The translations under genes were made by a program, and so were the position numbers. Below the pieces are notes generated by a model. That model made no database searches and was not told the origin of the DNA. It worked only from the letters and a program-made list of their open reading frames with translations. A stretch of DNA of 64,000 nt from an uncultured Roseibium sp. (GTDB lineage Bacteria; Pseudomonadota; Alphaproteobacteria; Rhizobiales; Stappiaceae): NCBI RefSeq assembly GCF_963669205.1, contig NZ_OY769915.1:5182001-5246000 (forward strand), in the 5' to 3' direction. Positions 1 to 10,103 of the stretch are shown piece after piece. Within the stretch, counting starts at the first letter, position 1, and the number at the start of each line of letters is the position of its first letter.

Positions 1-1
1 C

Positions 2-346
2 TTCAAGGAGATCCCCGGCGAGATCCTCGAAGCGGCCCGCATGGACGGCGCAACGCTGAAGGAAGAGATCCTCTACATCCTGACGCCGATGGCCATTCCC
101 GGCATCGCCTCCACGCTGCTGCTCAACGTCATCCTGGCTTGGAACGAAGCCTTCTGGACGTTGAACCTCACTGCAGCGAAGGCAGCACCGCTCACGGCCT
201 TCATCGCGAGCTACTCCAGTCCGGAAGGCCTGTTCTACGCAAAACTGAGCGCCGCCTCGACAATGGCGATCGCCCCCATCCTCATCCTTGGTTGGTTCAG
301 CCAGAAACAACTTGTACGCGGCCTGACATTCGGCGCGGTCAAATAG
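2..346 (+). CDS. Sugar/polyol ABC transporter permease (3' part only)
   Basis: This is the C-terminal 114 residues of an inner-membrane permease of the MalG/SmoG type; the gene begins outside the window. The conserved cytoplasmic EAA loop is visible at once (EAARMDGAT...), the segment that docks onto the ATPase, followed by two hydrophobic membrane spans. The next gene encodes the MalK-type ATPase, and sorbitol and mannitol dehydrogenases follow, so the substrate is most likely sorbitol or mannitol. Substrate is inferred from context; the fold is clear from sequence. Confidence 0.9.
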   Translation, partial: FKEIPGEILEAARMDGATLKEEILYILTPMAIPGIASTLLLNVILAWNEAFWTLNLTAAKAAPLTAFIASYSSPEGLFYAKLSAASTMAIAPILILGWFSQKQLVRGLTFGAVK

Positions 347-357
347 GAGTTCCCGAC

Positions 358-1361
<1,004 letters not shown>

Positions 1362-1362
<1 letters not shown>

Positions 1363-2132
1363 TGCGCCTTGAAGGCAGATCGGCCCTGATCACCGGTGCC
1401 GCCCGCGGCATCGGCAAGGCCTTCGCGGAGCGCTATGTCCGCGAAGGCGCAACGGTCGCGATCGGTGACATCGACATGGACCGGGCACACGAAAGCGCCG
1501 CTGAAATCGGTCCTGCCGCCTATGCCGTCTACCTCGATGTCACGGACCAGGAGTCCATTGACAAGGCGATTGACGCTGTCGAGGAGAAAACGGGCGGCCT
1601 CGATATTCTCGTCAACAATGCCGCCCTGTTCGATCTTGCCCCCATCGTCGAGATCACGCGAGACAGCTACAACCGCCTGTTTGACATCAACGTCGCCGGC
1701 ACGCTTTTCACGATGCAGGCGGCGGCAAGATCGATGATCCGGCGCGGCAAGGGCGGCAAGATCATCAACATGGCAAGCCAGGCCGGACGCAGGGGAGAGC
1801 CCCTTGTCGGTGTCTACTGCGCAACCAAGGCCGCTGTTATCAGCCTGACCCAATCGGCGGGCCTGAACCTGATCAGCCACGGCATCAACGTCAACGCCAT
1901 CGCCCCGGGTGTCGTCGACGGGGAACACTGGGACGGTGTCGACGCCCTCTTTGCGAAACACGAAGGTCTCGCGCCCGGCGAGAAAAAGGCCGCCGTCGGC
2001 CAGTCCGTGCCCTTCGGCAGGATGGGAACGGCGGAAGACCTCACAGGCATGGCCGTTTTTCTCGCATCGGCGGATGCCGAATACATCGTGGCCCAGACCT
2101 ACAACGTGGACGGTGGCAACTGGATGAGTTGA
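1362..2132 (+). CDS. smoS: Sorbitol (glucitol) dehydrogenase, SDR family
   Basis: NAD-dependent short-chain dehydrogenase (256 residues) that oxidises sorbitol to fructose and commonly also galactitol or L-iditol. The Rossmann motif TGAARGIG lies near residue 11, followed by NNAA and the catalytic YCATK. The whole sequence, including the ending VDGGNWMS, resembles what I remember of SmoS/PolS. The ATG at 1362 overlaps the stop of the ATPase gene; a GTG three bases upstream is an alternative. It sits between transporter and mannitol dehydrogenase, so uptake and first oxidation are co-expressed. Confidence 0.93.
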
Positions 2133-2135
2133 CCC

Positions 2136-3641
2136 ATGACAACAAAGCTGAACATGACTGCGCTTTCCTTGCTTCCGGACGCCATCGCGAAACCGGCTTT
2201 CGACAGGTCTTCACTTTCCGCCGGGATCCTTCACATCGGCGTCGGCAATTTTCATCGCGCACATCAGGCGGTCTACCTGAACAAACTGTTCGAACAGGGT
2301 GAAGGTCATGATTGGGCGATCGTCGGGGCCGGCCTCATGCCTTACGACAGGGCCATGCGGGAACGCCTGCAAACGCAGGACTGGCTCACCACGATCGTTG
2401 AACTCGATCCGGACGGATTGAGCGCACACGTATGCGCCTCGATGATCGACTTCATCGATGTCGACCCCGCAGTGCTGATCGACCGGCTTTGCCAACAGGA
2501 TATCAGGATCGTCTCCCTCACGATCACCGAGGGAGGCTATTTCGTCGATCCCAATTCGGGTGGCTTCGACGTTTCTCATCCGGAGATCCTGGCGGATCTC
2601 GAAAACCCCGAGGCGCCCTCGACCGTCTTTGGCGTACTGGTCGCCGCGCTCATGAAAAGAAGAGCGGCGGGCGTTGCGCCCTTCACCGTCATGTCCTGTG
2701 ACAACCTGCCGGAGAACGGCCACATGGCGAAGCAGACAGTTGTCGGCTACGCCCGTGCCATGTCGGCGGACGTCGCCGGCTGGATCGAACAGAACGTCGC
2801 CTTCCCGAATGGCATGGTCGACTGCATAACACCCGCCACCGGGGACCGCGAACGCACGCTTATCCGCGAAACATTCGACGTGGAAGACGCTGCTCCGGTC
2901 GTCTGCGAACCTTTCCGTCAGTGGGTTCTGGAGGACAATTTTCCCTCGGGCCGCCCCGCTCTCGAGAAGGTTGGTGTCGAGTTCGTCGCCGACGTTGCGC
3001 CTTACGAACTCATGAAACTGCGCATCCTGAATGGCGGCCACGCGGCAATCGCCTACCCCGGTGCGTTGCTGGGGCATCATTTCGTCCATGACGCCATGGC
3101 CGATCCGCTCATCCGCAACTATCTCACCAAACTGGAAATCGAGGAGATTCTCCCGACCGTGCCCGAAATACCGGGTGTCAGCTTTCACGCCTATCTCGAG
3201 ACGGTAATGGAGCGCTTTTCGAATTCGGCCGTTGGCGACACCATTCCGAGGCTGTGCCTGGACGGGTCGAACCGGCAGCCGAAATTCATCCTGCCGTCCA
3301 TCCAAGACAGGCTGCACCAGGGCCAGCCGGTCAGGGGGCTGGCGCTGGAGACGGCCCTGTGGTGCCGGTACTGTCTTGGATACAACGAGGCCGGAAACAG
3401 CATCGCGGTAGAAGACGAGCATGCCGACGTCTTGCAAGCCTGGGCCCAGGATGTCTTTTCCGGTGCCACATCGGCAAGAATGCCCGATCTTTTCGGACCG
3501 CTCAGCGACGACCCGGTCTTTCTTGCGGAGTTCAACACCGCCGCCGAACGGCTGCGCACCCTGGGGGTTGCCGGAACGCTGTCGGACTATGTTGCACCGT
3601 CGGATGAAACGGCATCCGGTTCACATCCGCTTTCTGCCTGA
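2136..3641 (+). CDS. mtlK: Mannitol 2-dehydrogenase
   Basis: Long-chain polyol dehydrogenase (501 residues) converting D-mannitol (also D-arabinitol) to the ketose with NAD. The N-terminal HIGVGNFHRAHQA is the characteristic nucleotide-binding start of the mannitol dehydrogenase family. The C-terminal domain carries the KLRILNGGHAAIAYPG region containing the catalytic Lys/Asn/His set known for this family. The start lies three bases after the smoS stop, so it is the last gene of the polyol operon. Length is normal for the family. Confidence 0.92.
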   Translation: MTTKLNMTALSLLPDAIAKPAFDRSSLSAGILHIGVGNFHRAHQAVYLNKLFEQGEGHDWAIVGAGLMPYDRAMRERLQTQDWLTTIVELDPDGLSAHVCASMIDFIDVDPAVLIDRLCQQDIRIVSLTITEGGYFVDPNSGGFDVSHPEILADLENPEAPSTVFGVLVAALMKRRAAGVAPFTVMSCDNLPENGHMAKQTVVGYARAMSADVAGWIEQNVAFPNGMVDCITPATGDRERTLIRETFDVEDAAPVVCEPFRQWVLEDNFPSGRPALEKVGVEFVADVAPYELMKLRILNGGHAAIAYPGALLGHHFVHDAMADPLIRNYLTKLEIEEILPTVPEIPGVSFHAYLETVMERFSNSAVGDTIPRLCLDGSNRQPKFILPSIQDRLHQGQPVRGLALETALWCRYCLGYNEAGNSIAVEDEHADVLQAWAQDVFSGATSARMPDLFGPLSDDPVFLAEFNTAAERLRTLGVAGTLSDYVAPSDETASGSHPLSA

Positions 3642-3781
3642 CACGGCCGGCCCGGGTAACGCCTGCGTCTGATCGCCGGAAATTGAAGAACCGTGTAGCG
3701 ACGATCGCCCGGCGACACATTACCTGTGCCCTGACAGGCGCGTTGCGCCGGATCTATTGCAGACAGATGCAGGGTACTGAA

Positions 3782-4324
3782 ATGATCAGGTTGAGCCGTC
3801 GTGAAATTCTGGCTGGAAGCGCCGCCATTGCGCTCACGGGCACACAATCCTTTGCCCAGGACGTGGATTTGAGAGCACTCGGACTTGCAGAGCCGGCCTT
3901 CAACGTGGACGCGGAACTCAATATTCCGGACCTGACGGGGGCGATCCATCAACTCGAGGACTATCGCGGCAAGACGGTCGTGGTCTCGTTCTGGGCGACC
4001 TGGTGCCCGCCCTGCCGCAAGGAAATGCCGACGCTGGCGCGCCTCGGGCGCGAACTCGGCACCGACGACTACGCGGTGCTTGCCGTCAATGTCGGTGACA
4101 GGCAGGACAAGATCGAGGCCTTCCTGGATCAGATCGATCATGACGGCATGGCGATCCTACTGGACAACAAGAAGGACATGCCGTCGAAATGGTTCCTGCG
4201 CGGATTGCCGGTGACCTACATTGTCGACGCGAACGGCAAGGTCGCCCTCGGCGCCATCGGCGAGCGCGTCTGGGAATCGCCAGAAATGGTCGCCGGGATC
4301 AGGTCCGTGGGCGAGGCCTCGTGA
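3782..4324 (+). CDS. Exported TlpA/ResA-like thioredoxin-fold protein
   Basis: A 180-residue protein with an N-terminal signal (MIRLSRREILAGSAAIALTG..., cleavage probably after SFA) and a thioredoxin fold with active site FWATWCPPC. Such proteins reduce disulfides in the periplasm or assist cytochrome c maturation. The first segment has a basic RRE-type n-region that could be Tat-like. I chose the ATG at 3782 because it places the signal peptide at the N terminus; longer starts at 3683 and near 3773 would precede it with an unlikely Arg-rich tail. It stands alone between the polyol operon and hutC. Its partner is unknown. Confidence 0.8.
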   Translation: MIRLSRREILAGSAAIALTGTQSFAQDVDLRALGLAEPAFNVDAELNIPDLTGAIHQLEDYRGKTVVVSFWATWCPPCRKEMPTLARLGRELGTDDYAVLAVNVGDRQDKIEAFLDQIDHDGMAILLDNKKDMPSKWFLRGLPVTYIVDANGKVALGAIGERVWESPEMVAGIRSVGEAS

Positions 4325-4356
4325 TCCGCAGTTGACGCGTCGGCACAGCGTGTTGC

Positions 4357-5058
4357 TCAGATCTCCGTCCGCATCCGGTATCCGGGTGCGAAGATCAGAC
4401 GGACATGGGTGATCGGCTGCTCCCCGGCCCAGGTGATCCGTTCCATTGCGAAGAGGGCCGAACCCGCCTCTGCATCCAGCTTGCCGGAGAGGGGCTGATC
4501 GGCACTGACCGCGAAAAACGACAAGTCGCCATGGCTGTAGGGTGCGTTGTGCACCAGCCATTCATTGGCGCTGATGTCGTTGAATGACATGTCGCGGGCC
4601 TCTGGAGCCGCCTCCAGATTGATGTAGCGCTCCTCGAATGCATAGGGACGTTCGTTCGCAAAGTGGAGCGTCTTCAGAAAGAGGACATTGTCGCCCAGCG
4701 ACACCTGAAATGCGCCATGCAGCCTGGGGGGCAACGGCCGCAGATCCCGCTCCAGGATCAGGTGGCGATAGGGCTGTCCCAGCGACTCGACTTCTTCACG
4801 CAATATGGGGATGGTCAACGTGGCCCGCTGCGGCGGATTGACGGCAACACGGGTGCCCGCCCGGCGCTTGCGCACCACGAGGCCACTCTCGGCAAGATCG
4901 CGAAGCGCGCGGTTGACGGTTGTGCGGGCACAGCCGAATTCCTCCGCCAGATCGGCCTCATGGGGGATCTGTTCCCCCGGTTGCCAGATCCGGTCGTGTA
5001 TCCGGCGCAAGAGCACCTCTCGGATACCTGTCCAGGAATTGGTGTCGGTCAGCGTCAA
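4357..5058 (-). CDS. hutC: Histidine utilisation repressor HutC (GntR/UTRA)
   Basis: A 233-residue GntR-family regulator. Residues 10–75 form the winged helix (LAEEFGCARTTVNRALRDL is the recognition region) and the remainder is a UTRA effector domain. HutC proteins repress hut genes and release DNA when urocanate binds. It begins 9 bases after the stop of hutF, so the two form one operon divergent from hutIHGU. An inverted repeat in the divergent promoter at 6473–6490 is the likely operator, giving autoregulation of this operon as well. Confidence 0.92.
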   Translation of the reverse strand: MTLTDTNSWTGIREVLLRRIHDRIWQPGEQIPHEADLAEEFGCARTTVNRALRDLAESGLVVRKRRAGTRVAVNPPQRATLTIPILREEVESLGQPYRHLILERDLRPLPPRLHGAFQVSLGDNVLFLKTLHFANERPYAFEERYINLEAAPEARDMSFNDISANEWLVHNAPYSHGDLSFFAVSADQPLSGKLDAEAGSALFAMERITWAGEQPITHVRLIFAPGYRMRTEI

Positions 5059-5067
5059 GTCACGGTC

Positions 5068-6447
5068 CTATAGTCTGTTGCGTAGCCTTTTCATGGTCGC
5101 GCGGTACGCCGCACGGATCGCGTCGCCTTTTACATGTTTTCCGCCGCGAACAACATGCCTGCCCGCGGACCAGACATCACGTACCATCCGGTCATCGCCT
5201 GCAAAGATGTAGGCGTCGAGGATCTCGTCCCCTTCGCGCCCCTCCAGATCGATCGCGGTTGCATCCAGTGCAAGCAGGTCCGCGAAACATCCCTTTTCGA
5301 TCCCGCCTGCATTGCGTCCCGCTGCCCGCGCACCGCCCGATACGGCTCCGTCGAAGAGCACGCGTCCCGTCGACTTTCGAGATGTCGCGGTGGTGGCGCG
5401 GCTTTTGTCCCGAAGCCGCTGCGAATATTCCAGCGTTCGCAGTTCTTCCGAGAGCGAAATGCGTATATTGGAGTCGGAGCCGACACCGAACCGGCCACCC
5501 GCCTGCAGATAGCGGACGCCGTCAAAGATACCGTCGCCAAGGCTCGATTCCGTGATCGGGCAAAGCCCTGCGACCGCACCGGTTTTCGCAAGGCCGAGCG
5601 TTTCTTCCGGCATCATCTGGGTACAGTGGATCAGGCACCAGTTCGAAGACACCTGGTGATTGTCAAGCAACCACGCGACCGGACGGCTTCCTTTTGCATC
5701 CAGCAGTTCCTCCACTTCACCGACCTGTTCGGCCAGATGCATGTGGACAGGGCGTTCGCCCGCAAGATCGACGGCACCGGCAAGCCCTTTCTCGCACACG
5801 GCTCGAAGCGAATGCGGCGCAACGCCGAGAACCGCGTCCCCCGCCAGCGCCTTCAGGGCAGCCCCTGCCTGCTCATGAAGCTGCGCGAACCGGTCGGGAT
5901 CATTCCCGAACCGGATCTGGCCGGGAGCAAGCGCCCGCTTGTCAACGCCGCCATATTGATAAAGAACCGGGAGATGGGTCAGCCCGATCCCGGTTTCCGA
6001 AGCCGCGGCGATGATCTGCACGGACAGTTCGGCAAGATTGTCGTAAGGCACGCCGCCTGGCTGGTGGTGCAGGTAATGGAACTCGCCGACCCCCGCGTAA
6101 CCGGCCTCGAGCATCTCCATCTGCACGAAGGCCGCGATCGCCTCGACATCGTCCGGGCCGAGCGCATCCAGAAAGCGGAACATGATCTGGCGCCAGGTCC
6201 AGAAACTGTCGCGCCCGCCCTCCCCGCGCCGCTCGCTCATGCCCGCCATGGCCCGCTGAAAGGCATGGCTGTGCAGGTTGACCGGCGCCGGGAGAAGAAT
6301 GCCGGTGCGCACACCTGCAGGAGCCTGCCCTTGCTCGACCGCAGAGATCGACCCGTTTTCGGAGATCGAAACGAGGACATTCTGCGCCCATCCGTCGGGC
6401 AGGAGCGCCTTCTCCGCAAAAACAGTGGCACCGGAGCGTGTCGACAT
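5068..6447 (-). CDS. hutF: Formiminoglutamate deiminase HutF
   Basis: Amidohydrolase (459 residues) that deaminates N-formimino-L-glutamate to N-formyl-L-glutamate and ammonia. The metal-binding HSHAFQRAMAG near residue 57, the later HMHLAEQ and GSDSNIRISLSEELR are typical of HutF. The ATG at 6447 follows GAGGGA and places the protein start directly at the divergent promoter; a longer reading frame to 6897 runs into hutI and is Arg-rich shadow sequence. With HutG encoded nearby, histidine is degraded by the five-step route that releases formate rather than formamide. Confidence 0.93.
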   Translation of the reverse strand: MSTRSGATVFAEKALLPDGWAQNVLVSISENGSISAVEQGQAPAGVRTGILLPAPVNLHSHAFQRAMAGMSERRGEGGRDSFWTWRQIMFRFLDALGPDDVEAIAAFVQMEMLEAGYAGVGEFHYLHHQPGGVPYDNLAELSVQIIAAASETGIGLTHLPVLYQYGGVDKRALAPGQIRFGNDPDRFAQLHEQAGAALKALAGDAVLGVAPHSLRAVCEKGLAGAVDLAGERPVHMHLAEQVGEVEELLDAKGSRPVAWLLDNHQVSSNWCLIHCTQMMPEETLGLAKTGAVAGLCPITESSLGDGIFDGVRYLQAGGRFGVGSDSNIRISLSEELRTLEYSQRLRDKSRATTATSRKSTGRVLFDGAVSGGARAAGRNAGGIEKGCFADLLALDATAIDLEGREGDEILDAYIFAGDDRMVRDVWSAGRHVVRGGKHVKGDAIRAAYRATMKRLRNRL

Positions 6448-6462
6448 ACCGCGTTTCCCTCG

Positions 6463-6492
6463 TTGACACGTTAATATGTGCATGCATATTAT
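6463..6492 (+). promoter_or_regulatory. hutI promoter with HutC-type operator
   Basis: A sigma-70-like promoter reads TTGACA (6463–6468), an 18-base spacer and TATTAT (6487–6492), pointing toward hutI. The near-perfect palindrome AATATGTGCATGCATATT (6473–6490) fills the spacer, so a bound repressor would block polymerase. Position between hutF and hutI makes it the likely HutC site controlling both arms. Operator identity is inferred from position and symmetry. Confidence 0.7.
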
Positions 6493-6527
6493 CTTATAAC
6501 GCAATCTAATCAAGCCGGAGCTCGTTC

Positions 6528-7733
6528 TTGTCCCGACGCCTTCTGACCAATGCCGGCCTGGCAACACTCGCCGACATGGAAGTGCCCTACGGCCTGATCG
6601 AGGATGGCGCGCTGGCGCTTGATGACGGCGTGATCGCCTGGGTCGGAGCCGAAGCGGACCTGGCGCAGGAATTTGCGGATTGGCCGAAGGAAGATCTTGG
6701 CGGATGCCTTGTGACGCCCGGTCTGATCGACTGCCACACCCATGTCGTCTTCGGCGGCAATCGCGCCCGTGAGTTCGAAATGAGGCTCGAAGGCGCGACC
6801 TATGAAGAAGTCGCCCGCGCCGGCGGCGGGATCGTGTCGACGGTCCGGTCAACGCGTGCGGCAAGTGAAGAGGATCTGCTGGAACAGGCGCTGACACGCG
6901 TCGACGCGCTTCTTGCCGAAGGGACCACCACGCTCGAAATCAAGTCCGGATACGGACTGGATGTTGAAACCGAACTGCGCATGCTGCGCACCGCGCGGAA
7001 AATCGCGGACCTCAGACCCGTCGAGGTCCGCACGAGTTTCCTGGGTGCCCATGCGGTTCCACCCGAATATGAGGGCCGTGCGGACACCTATCTGGACGAG
7101 ATCTGTCTGCCGGCGCTGGAGGCGGCGCATGATGCCGGACTTGTGGACGCTGTCGACGGGTTCTGCGAAGGCATCGCGTTTTCTCCCGACCAGATTGCCC
7201 GCGTCTTTGACAGGGCGCGGGACTTGAAACTGCCTGTCAAACTCCATGCCGAGCAGCTTTCGGATCTCGGCGGCACTGAGCTGGCGGCGTCCTATGGCGC
7301 GCTCTCGGCGGATCATCTGGAATATCTGTCCGAAAAGGGCGTCGAAGCCCTCGCCAAAAGCGGCAGCGTGGCCGTGCTTCTGCCCGGCGCCTTCTATACG
7401 CTGCGGGAAACGCAGCTGCCGCCGGTCGATCTGCTGCGTGCGCACAAGGTTCCGATCGCGCTCGCAACCGATTGCAATCCCGGCTCCTCGCCGCTCGCCT
7501 CGCTGCTGCTGACACTCAACATGGGCTGCACGCTGTTCCGCATGACCCCGGAAGAAGCCCTGGCCGGGGTGACCCGGGAAGCCGCCAGGGCTCTCGGCCT
7601 GTCCGATCGTGGCACGCTTGCAGCCGGAAAGCGCGCTGACCTGGCCATCTGGAACGTCGCTCATCCGGCGGAACTCAGTTACCGCATCGGCTTCAACCCG
7701 TTGAAAGAACGCATTTTCGGAGGCTCACAATGA
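6528..7733 (+). CDS. hutI: Imidazolonepropionase HutI
   Basis: Amidohydrolase (401 residues) catalysing step three of histidine degradation: 4-imidazolone-5-propanoate to N-formimino-L-glutamate. The metal site DCHTHVVFGGNRA, the substrate segment SGYGL, and ATDCNPGSS near the C terminus are characteristic. It appears to start with TTG at 6528, seven bases after GGAG; the reading matches the usual HutI N terminus (LLTNAGLATL). It overlaps hutH by four bases (ATGA) and leads the hutI-H-G-U operon. Confidence 0.94.
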   Translation: MSRRLLTNAGLATLADMEVPYGLIEDGALALDDGVIAWVGAEADLAQEFADWPKEDLGGCLVTPGLIDCHTHVVFGGNRAREFEMRLEGATYEEVARAGGGIVSTVRSTRAASEEDLLEQALTRVDALLAEGTTTLEIKSGYGLDVETELRMLRTARKIADLRPVEVRTSFLGAHAVPPEYEGRADTYLDEICLPALEAAHDAGLVDAVDGFCEGIAFSPDQIARVFDRARDLKLPVKLHAEQLSDLGGTELAASYGALSADHLEYLSEKGVEALAKSGSVAVLLPGAFYTLRETQLPPVDLLRAHKVPIALATDCNPGSSPLASLLLTLNMGCTLFRMTPEEALAGVTREAARALGLSDRGTLAAGKRADLAIWNVAHPAELSYRIGFNPLKERIFGGSQ

Positions 7734-9286
7734 CCGGCCTCACACTTGATCCCGGCCGTGTCACGCTCGCCGAACTTGAGCGTGTCTACAGGGAACTTCT
7801 CCCCGTCCGTGTCAACCGGGCTTCGGAAACTGCCATCCGCAAGGCCTCGGAGCGTGTTGCGCAGGCAGCCCGCGGTGATGCGGCCGTCTACGGTGTCAAC
7901 ACCGGCTTCGGAAAACTCGCCAGCGTCAAGATCGCGGCAGGCGACACCGCAACGCTCCAGCGCAACCTGATCCTGTCCCATTGCTGCGGGGTCGGCGAAC
8001 CGCTGGACGAAACCACGACCCGCCTGATGATGGCGCTGAAGCTTCTGTCCCTCGGGCGCGGTGCCTCCGGCGTCCGCTTCGAAATTCTGGAGCTGATCGA
8101 GAATTGCCTTTCAAAGGGCGTCACGCCCGTCATTCCGTCTCAGGGATCGGTCGGAGCCTCTGGCGACCTTGCCCCGCTCGCGCATATGACCGCCGTTCTC
8201 ATCGGTGAAGGCGAAGCGATATTTGCGGGCGAACGGTTGCCCGGCCGGGATGCGCTTGAACGGGCTGAGCTTGCACCCGTCGTCCTTGGCCCCAAGGAAG
8301 GGCTGGGCCTGATCAACGGCACCCAGTTTTCCACCGCCTGCGCACTTGTCGCCCTTTTCGACAGCTGGCGCCTTGCGGAAGCGACGCTGATCACCGCAAG
8401 CCTCTCCACCGACGCCATCATGGGATCGACAGCACCTCTTTTGCCGGAAATCCACGCGCTGCGGGGTCATCGCGGCCAGATCGAGGTTGCGAAAGCCATG
8501 CGGCAGATCATGACCGGGTCGGAAATCCGGGAGAGCCACCGCGACGGCGATACCCGTGTGCAGGACCCTTACTGCATAAGGTGCCAGCCACAGGTTGCCG
8601 GTGCCTGTGTCGACTTGTTGCGCATGGCCGCCACGACCCTGGAAATCGAGGCGAACGCGGCAACGGACAACCCGCTGGTCCTGATCGACGCGGACCGGAT
8701 CGTGTCCGGCGGCAATTTCCATGCGGAACCGGTCGCCTTTGCCGCCGATCAGATCGCGCTCGCCGTTGCAGAGCTGGGAGCAATTGCCCAGCGCAGGGTT
8801 GCCCTGATGGTCGATCCGACGCTGTCGTTCGACCTGCCGCCGTTCCTCGCAAAGGATCCGGGTCTCAATTCCGGCCTGATGATCGCCGAGGTCACGACGG
8901 CGGCGCTGATGAGCGAAAACAAGCATCTCGCCAATCCCTGTTCGACGGACTCCACCCCCACAAGCGCGAACCAGGAGGACCACGTCTCCATGGCCGCCCA
9001 TGGCGCGCGCCGGCTCGGCCGCATGAACGCGAACCTGGCGCATATTCTGGGCGTGGAACTCCTGTGCGCGGTCGAGGGGATCGAACACCGGGCACCGCTG
9101 AAAACCAGCCCCGCCCTGCAGTCCGTCATTGGCAAGCTGCGCGCCGAGGTTCCGCATCTCGATGAGGACCGCTACCTCGCGCCCGATCTGGAGACCGCAG
9201 CCGAGCTTGTGCGCAAGCGGAGCCTGGTCGCCGCCGTTTCAGACGATCACATCATCAGACTGGGGGCGGCAAATGACCCCGTTTGA
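7730..9286 (+). CDS. hutH: Histidine ammonia-lyase HutH
   Basis: First enzyme of histidine degradation, eliminating ammonia to give trans-urocanate. The Ala-Ser-Gly triad at residues 143–145 (GSVGASGDLAPLAHM), which cyclises to the MIO prosthetic group, is intact, as is the N-terminal YGVNTGFGKLA. Length (518) is normal. It overlaps hutI by four bases upstream and hutG by 14 bases downstream, so the operon is translationally coupled. Confidence 0.96.
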   Translation: MTGLTLDPGRVTLAELERVYRELLPVRVNRASETAIRKASERVAQAARGDAAVYGVNTGFGKLASVKIAAGDTATLQRNLILSHCCGVGEPLDETTTRLMMALKLLSLGRGASGVRFEILELIENCLSKGVTPVIPSQGSVGASGDLAPLAHMTAVLIGEGEAIFAGERLPGRDALERAELAPVVLGPKEGLGLINGTQFSTACALVALFDSWRLAEATLITASLSTDAIMGSTAPLLPEIHALRGHRGQIEVAKAMRQIMTGSEIRESHRDGDTRVQDPYCIRCQPQVAGACVDLLRMAATTLEIEANAATDNPLVLIDADRIVSGGNFHAEPVAFAADQIALAVAELGAIAQRRVALMVDPTLSFDLPPFLAKDPGLNSGLMIAEVTTAALMSENKHLANPCSTDSTPTSANQEDHVSMAAHGARRLGRMNANLAHILGVELLCAVEGIEHRAPLKTSPALQSVIGKLRAEVPHLDEDRYLAPDLETAAELVRKRSLVAAVSDDHIIRLGAANDPV

Positions 9287-10103
9287 GGTAACAAGGGGCG
9301 ACGGGCCGGTCGTGCTGGGTGTGCCCCATTCAGGCACCTTCGTGCCCGAAGACATCTGGAAGCGCCTCACACCCATCGGACGGAAACTGGCCGACACCGA
9401 CTGGCATGTGGACAGGCTCTACACGGGTCTGCTTGCGGGTGCGACAATGGTGCGCGCCAATTTCCATCGCTATGTCATCGACGCCAACCGAGACCCTGAA
9501 GGCGTCAGTCTCTACCCCGGCCAGAACACGACGACGCTCTGCCCGACAACGGATTTCGACGGCAGACCGATCTACCTCGAAGGCGAGGCTCCCGGCGACG
9601 GGGAAATCGAGGCCCGGCGCCTTGCCTGGCATGCGCCCTATCATGCCGCGCTGCAGTCCGAGCTCGAACGGGCTCGTGAGCGTCATGGCGTCGCGATCCT
9701 CTACGACTGCCATTCCATCCGTTCAGCTGTGCCGTATCTCTTCGAAGGAACGCTGCCCGATTTCAACACCGGCACCAATGGCGGGACCACCTGCGCACCG
9801 GAGATCGAACGCGCTGTTTTTGAGCGGACCGAAAACGCAAACGGCTTCACCGCAGTGTTGAACGGACGCTTCAAGGGCGGCTGGACCACCCGCCACTATG
9901 GCAGGCCTGACGAGGGGTTTCACGCCATTCAGATGGAACTTGCGCAGCAGACACATCTGGCAAGCGAAGACACGCCGTTCGACTACGACGCAGACAAGGC
10001 GCAAAGGCTTCGATCCCATCTCAGGGACATCCTCGAAGCGCTTGCGGCCCTCGCGCCGACGCTTGCCCAAAAAGCCAGACAAGATCCAGGGAGCGCATCA
10101 TGA
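9273..10103 (+). CDS. hutG: N-formylglutamate deformylase HutG
   Basis: Metallo-hydrolase (276 residues) splitting N-formyl-L-glutamate into glutamate and formate. GVPHSGTFVP, NRDPEGVSLYPGQ, YDCHSIRS and MELAQQTHL are typical of the N-formylglutamate amidohydrolase family. The ATG at 9273 lies inside the hutH end and gives the standard N terminus; the reading frame extends further upstream but only antisense to sense through hutH. Its presence with hutF defines the formate-producing pathway. It overlaps hutU by ATGA. Confidence 0.93.
   Translation: MTPFEVTRGDGPVVLGVPHSGTFVPEDIWKRLTPIGRKLADTDWHVDRLYTGLLAGATMVRANFHRYVIDANRDPEGVSLYPGQNTTTLCPTTDFDGRPIYLEGEAPGDGEIEARRLAWHAPYHAALQSELERARERHGVAILYDCHSIRSAVPYLFEGTLPDFNTGTNGGTTCAPEIERAVFERTENANGFTAVLNGRFKGGWTTRHYGRPDEGFHAIQMELAQQTHLASEDTPFDYDADKAQRLRSHLRDILEALAALAPTLAQKARQDPGSAS

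Noticed and set aside
5134..6474. 446-codon open frame opposite hutF
   Set aside because: The hutF strand has all expected motifs; the opposite frame is Arg/His-rich shadow sequence.
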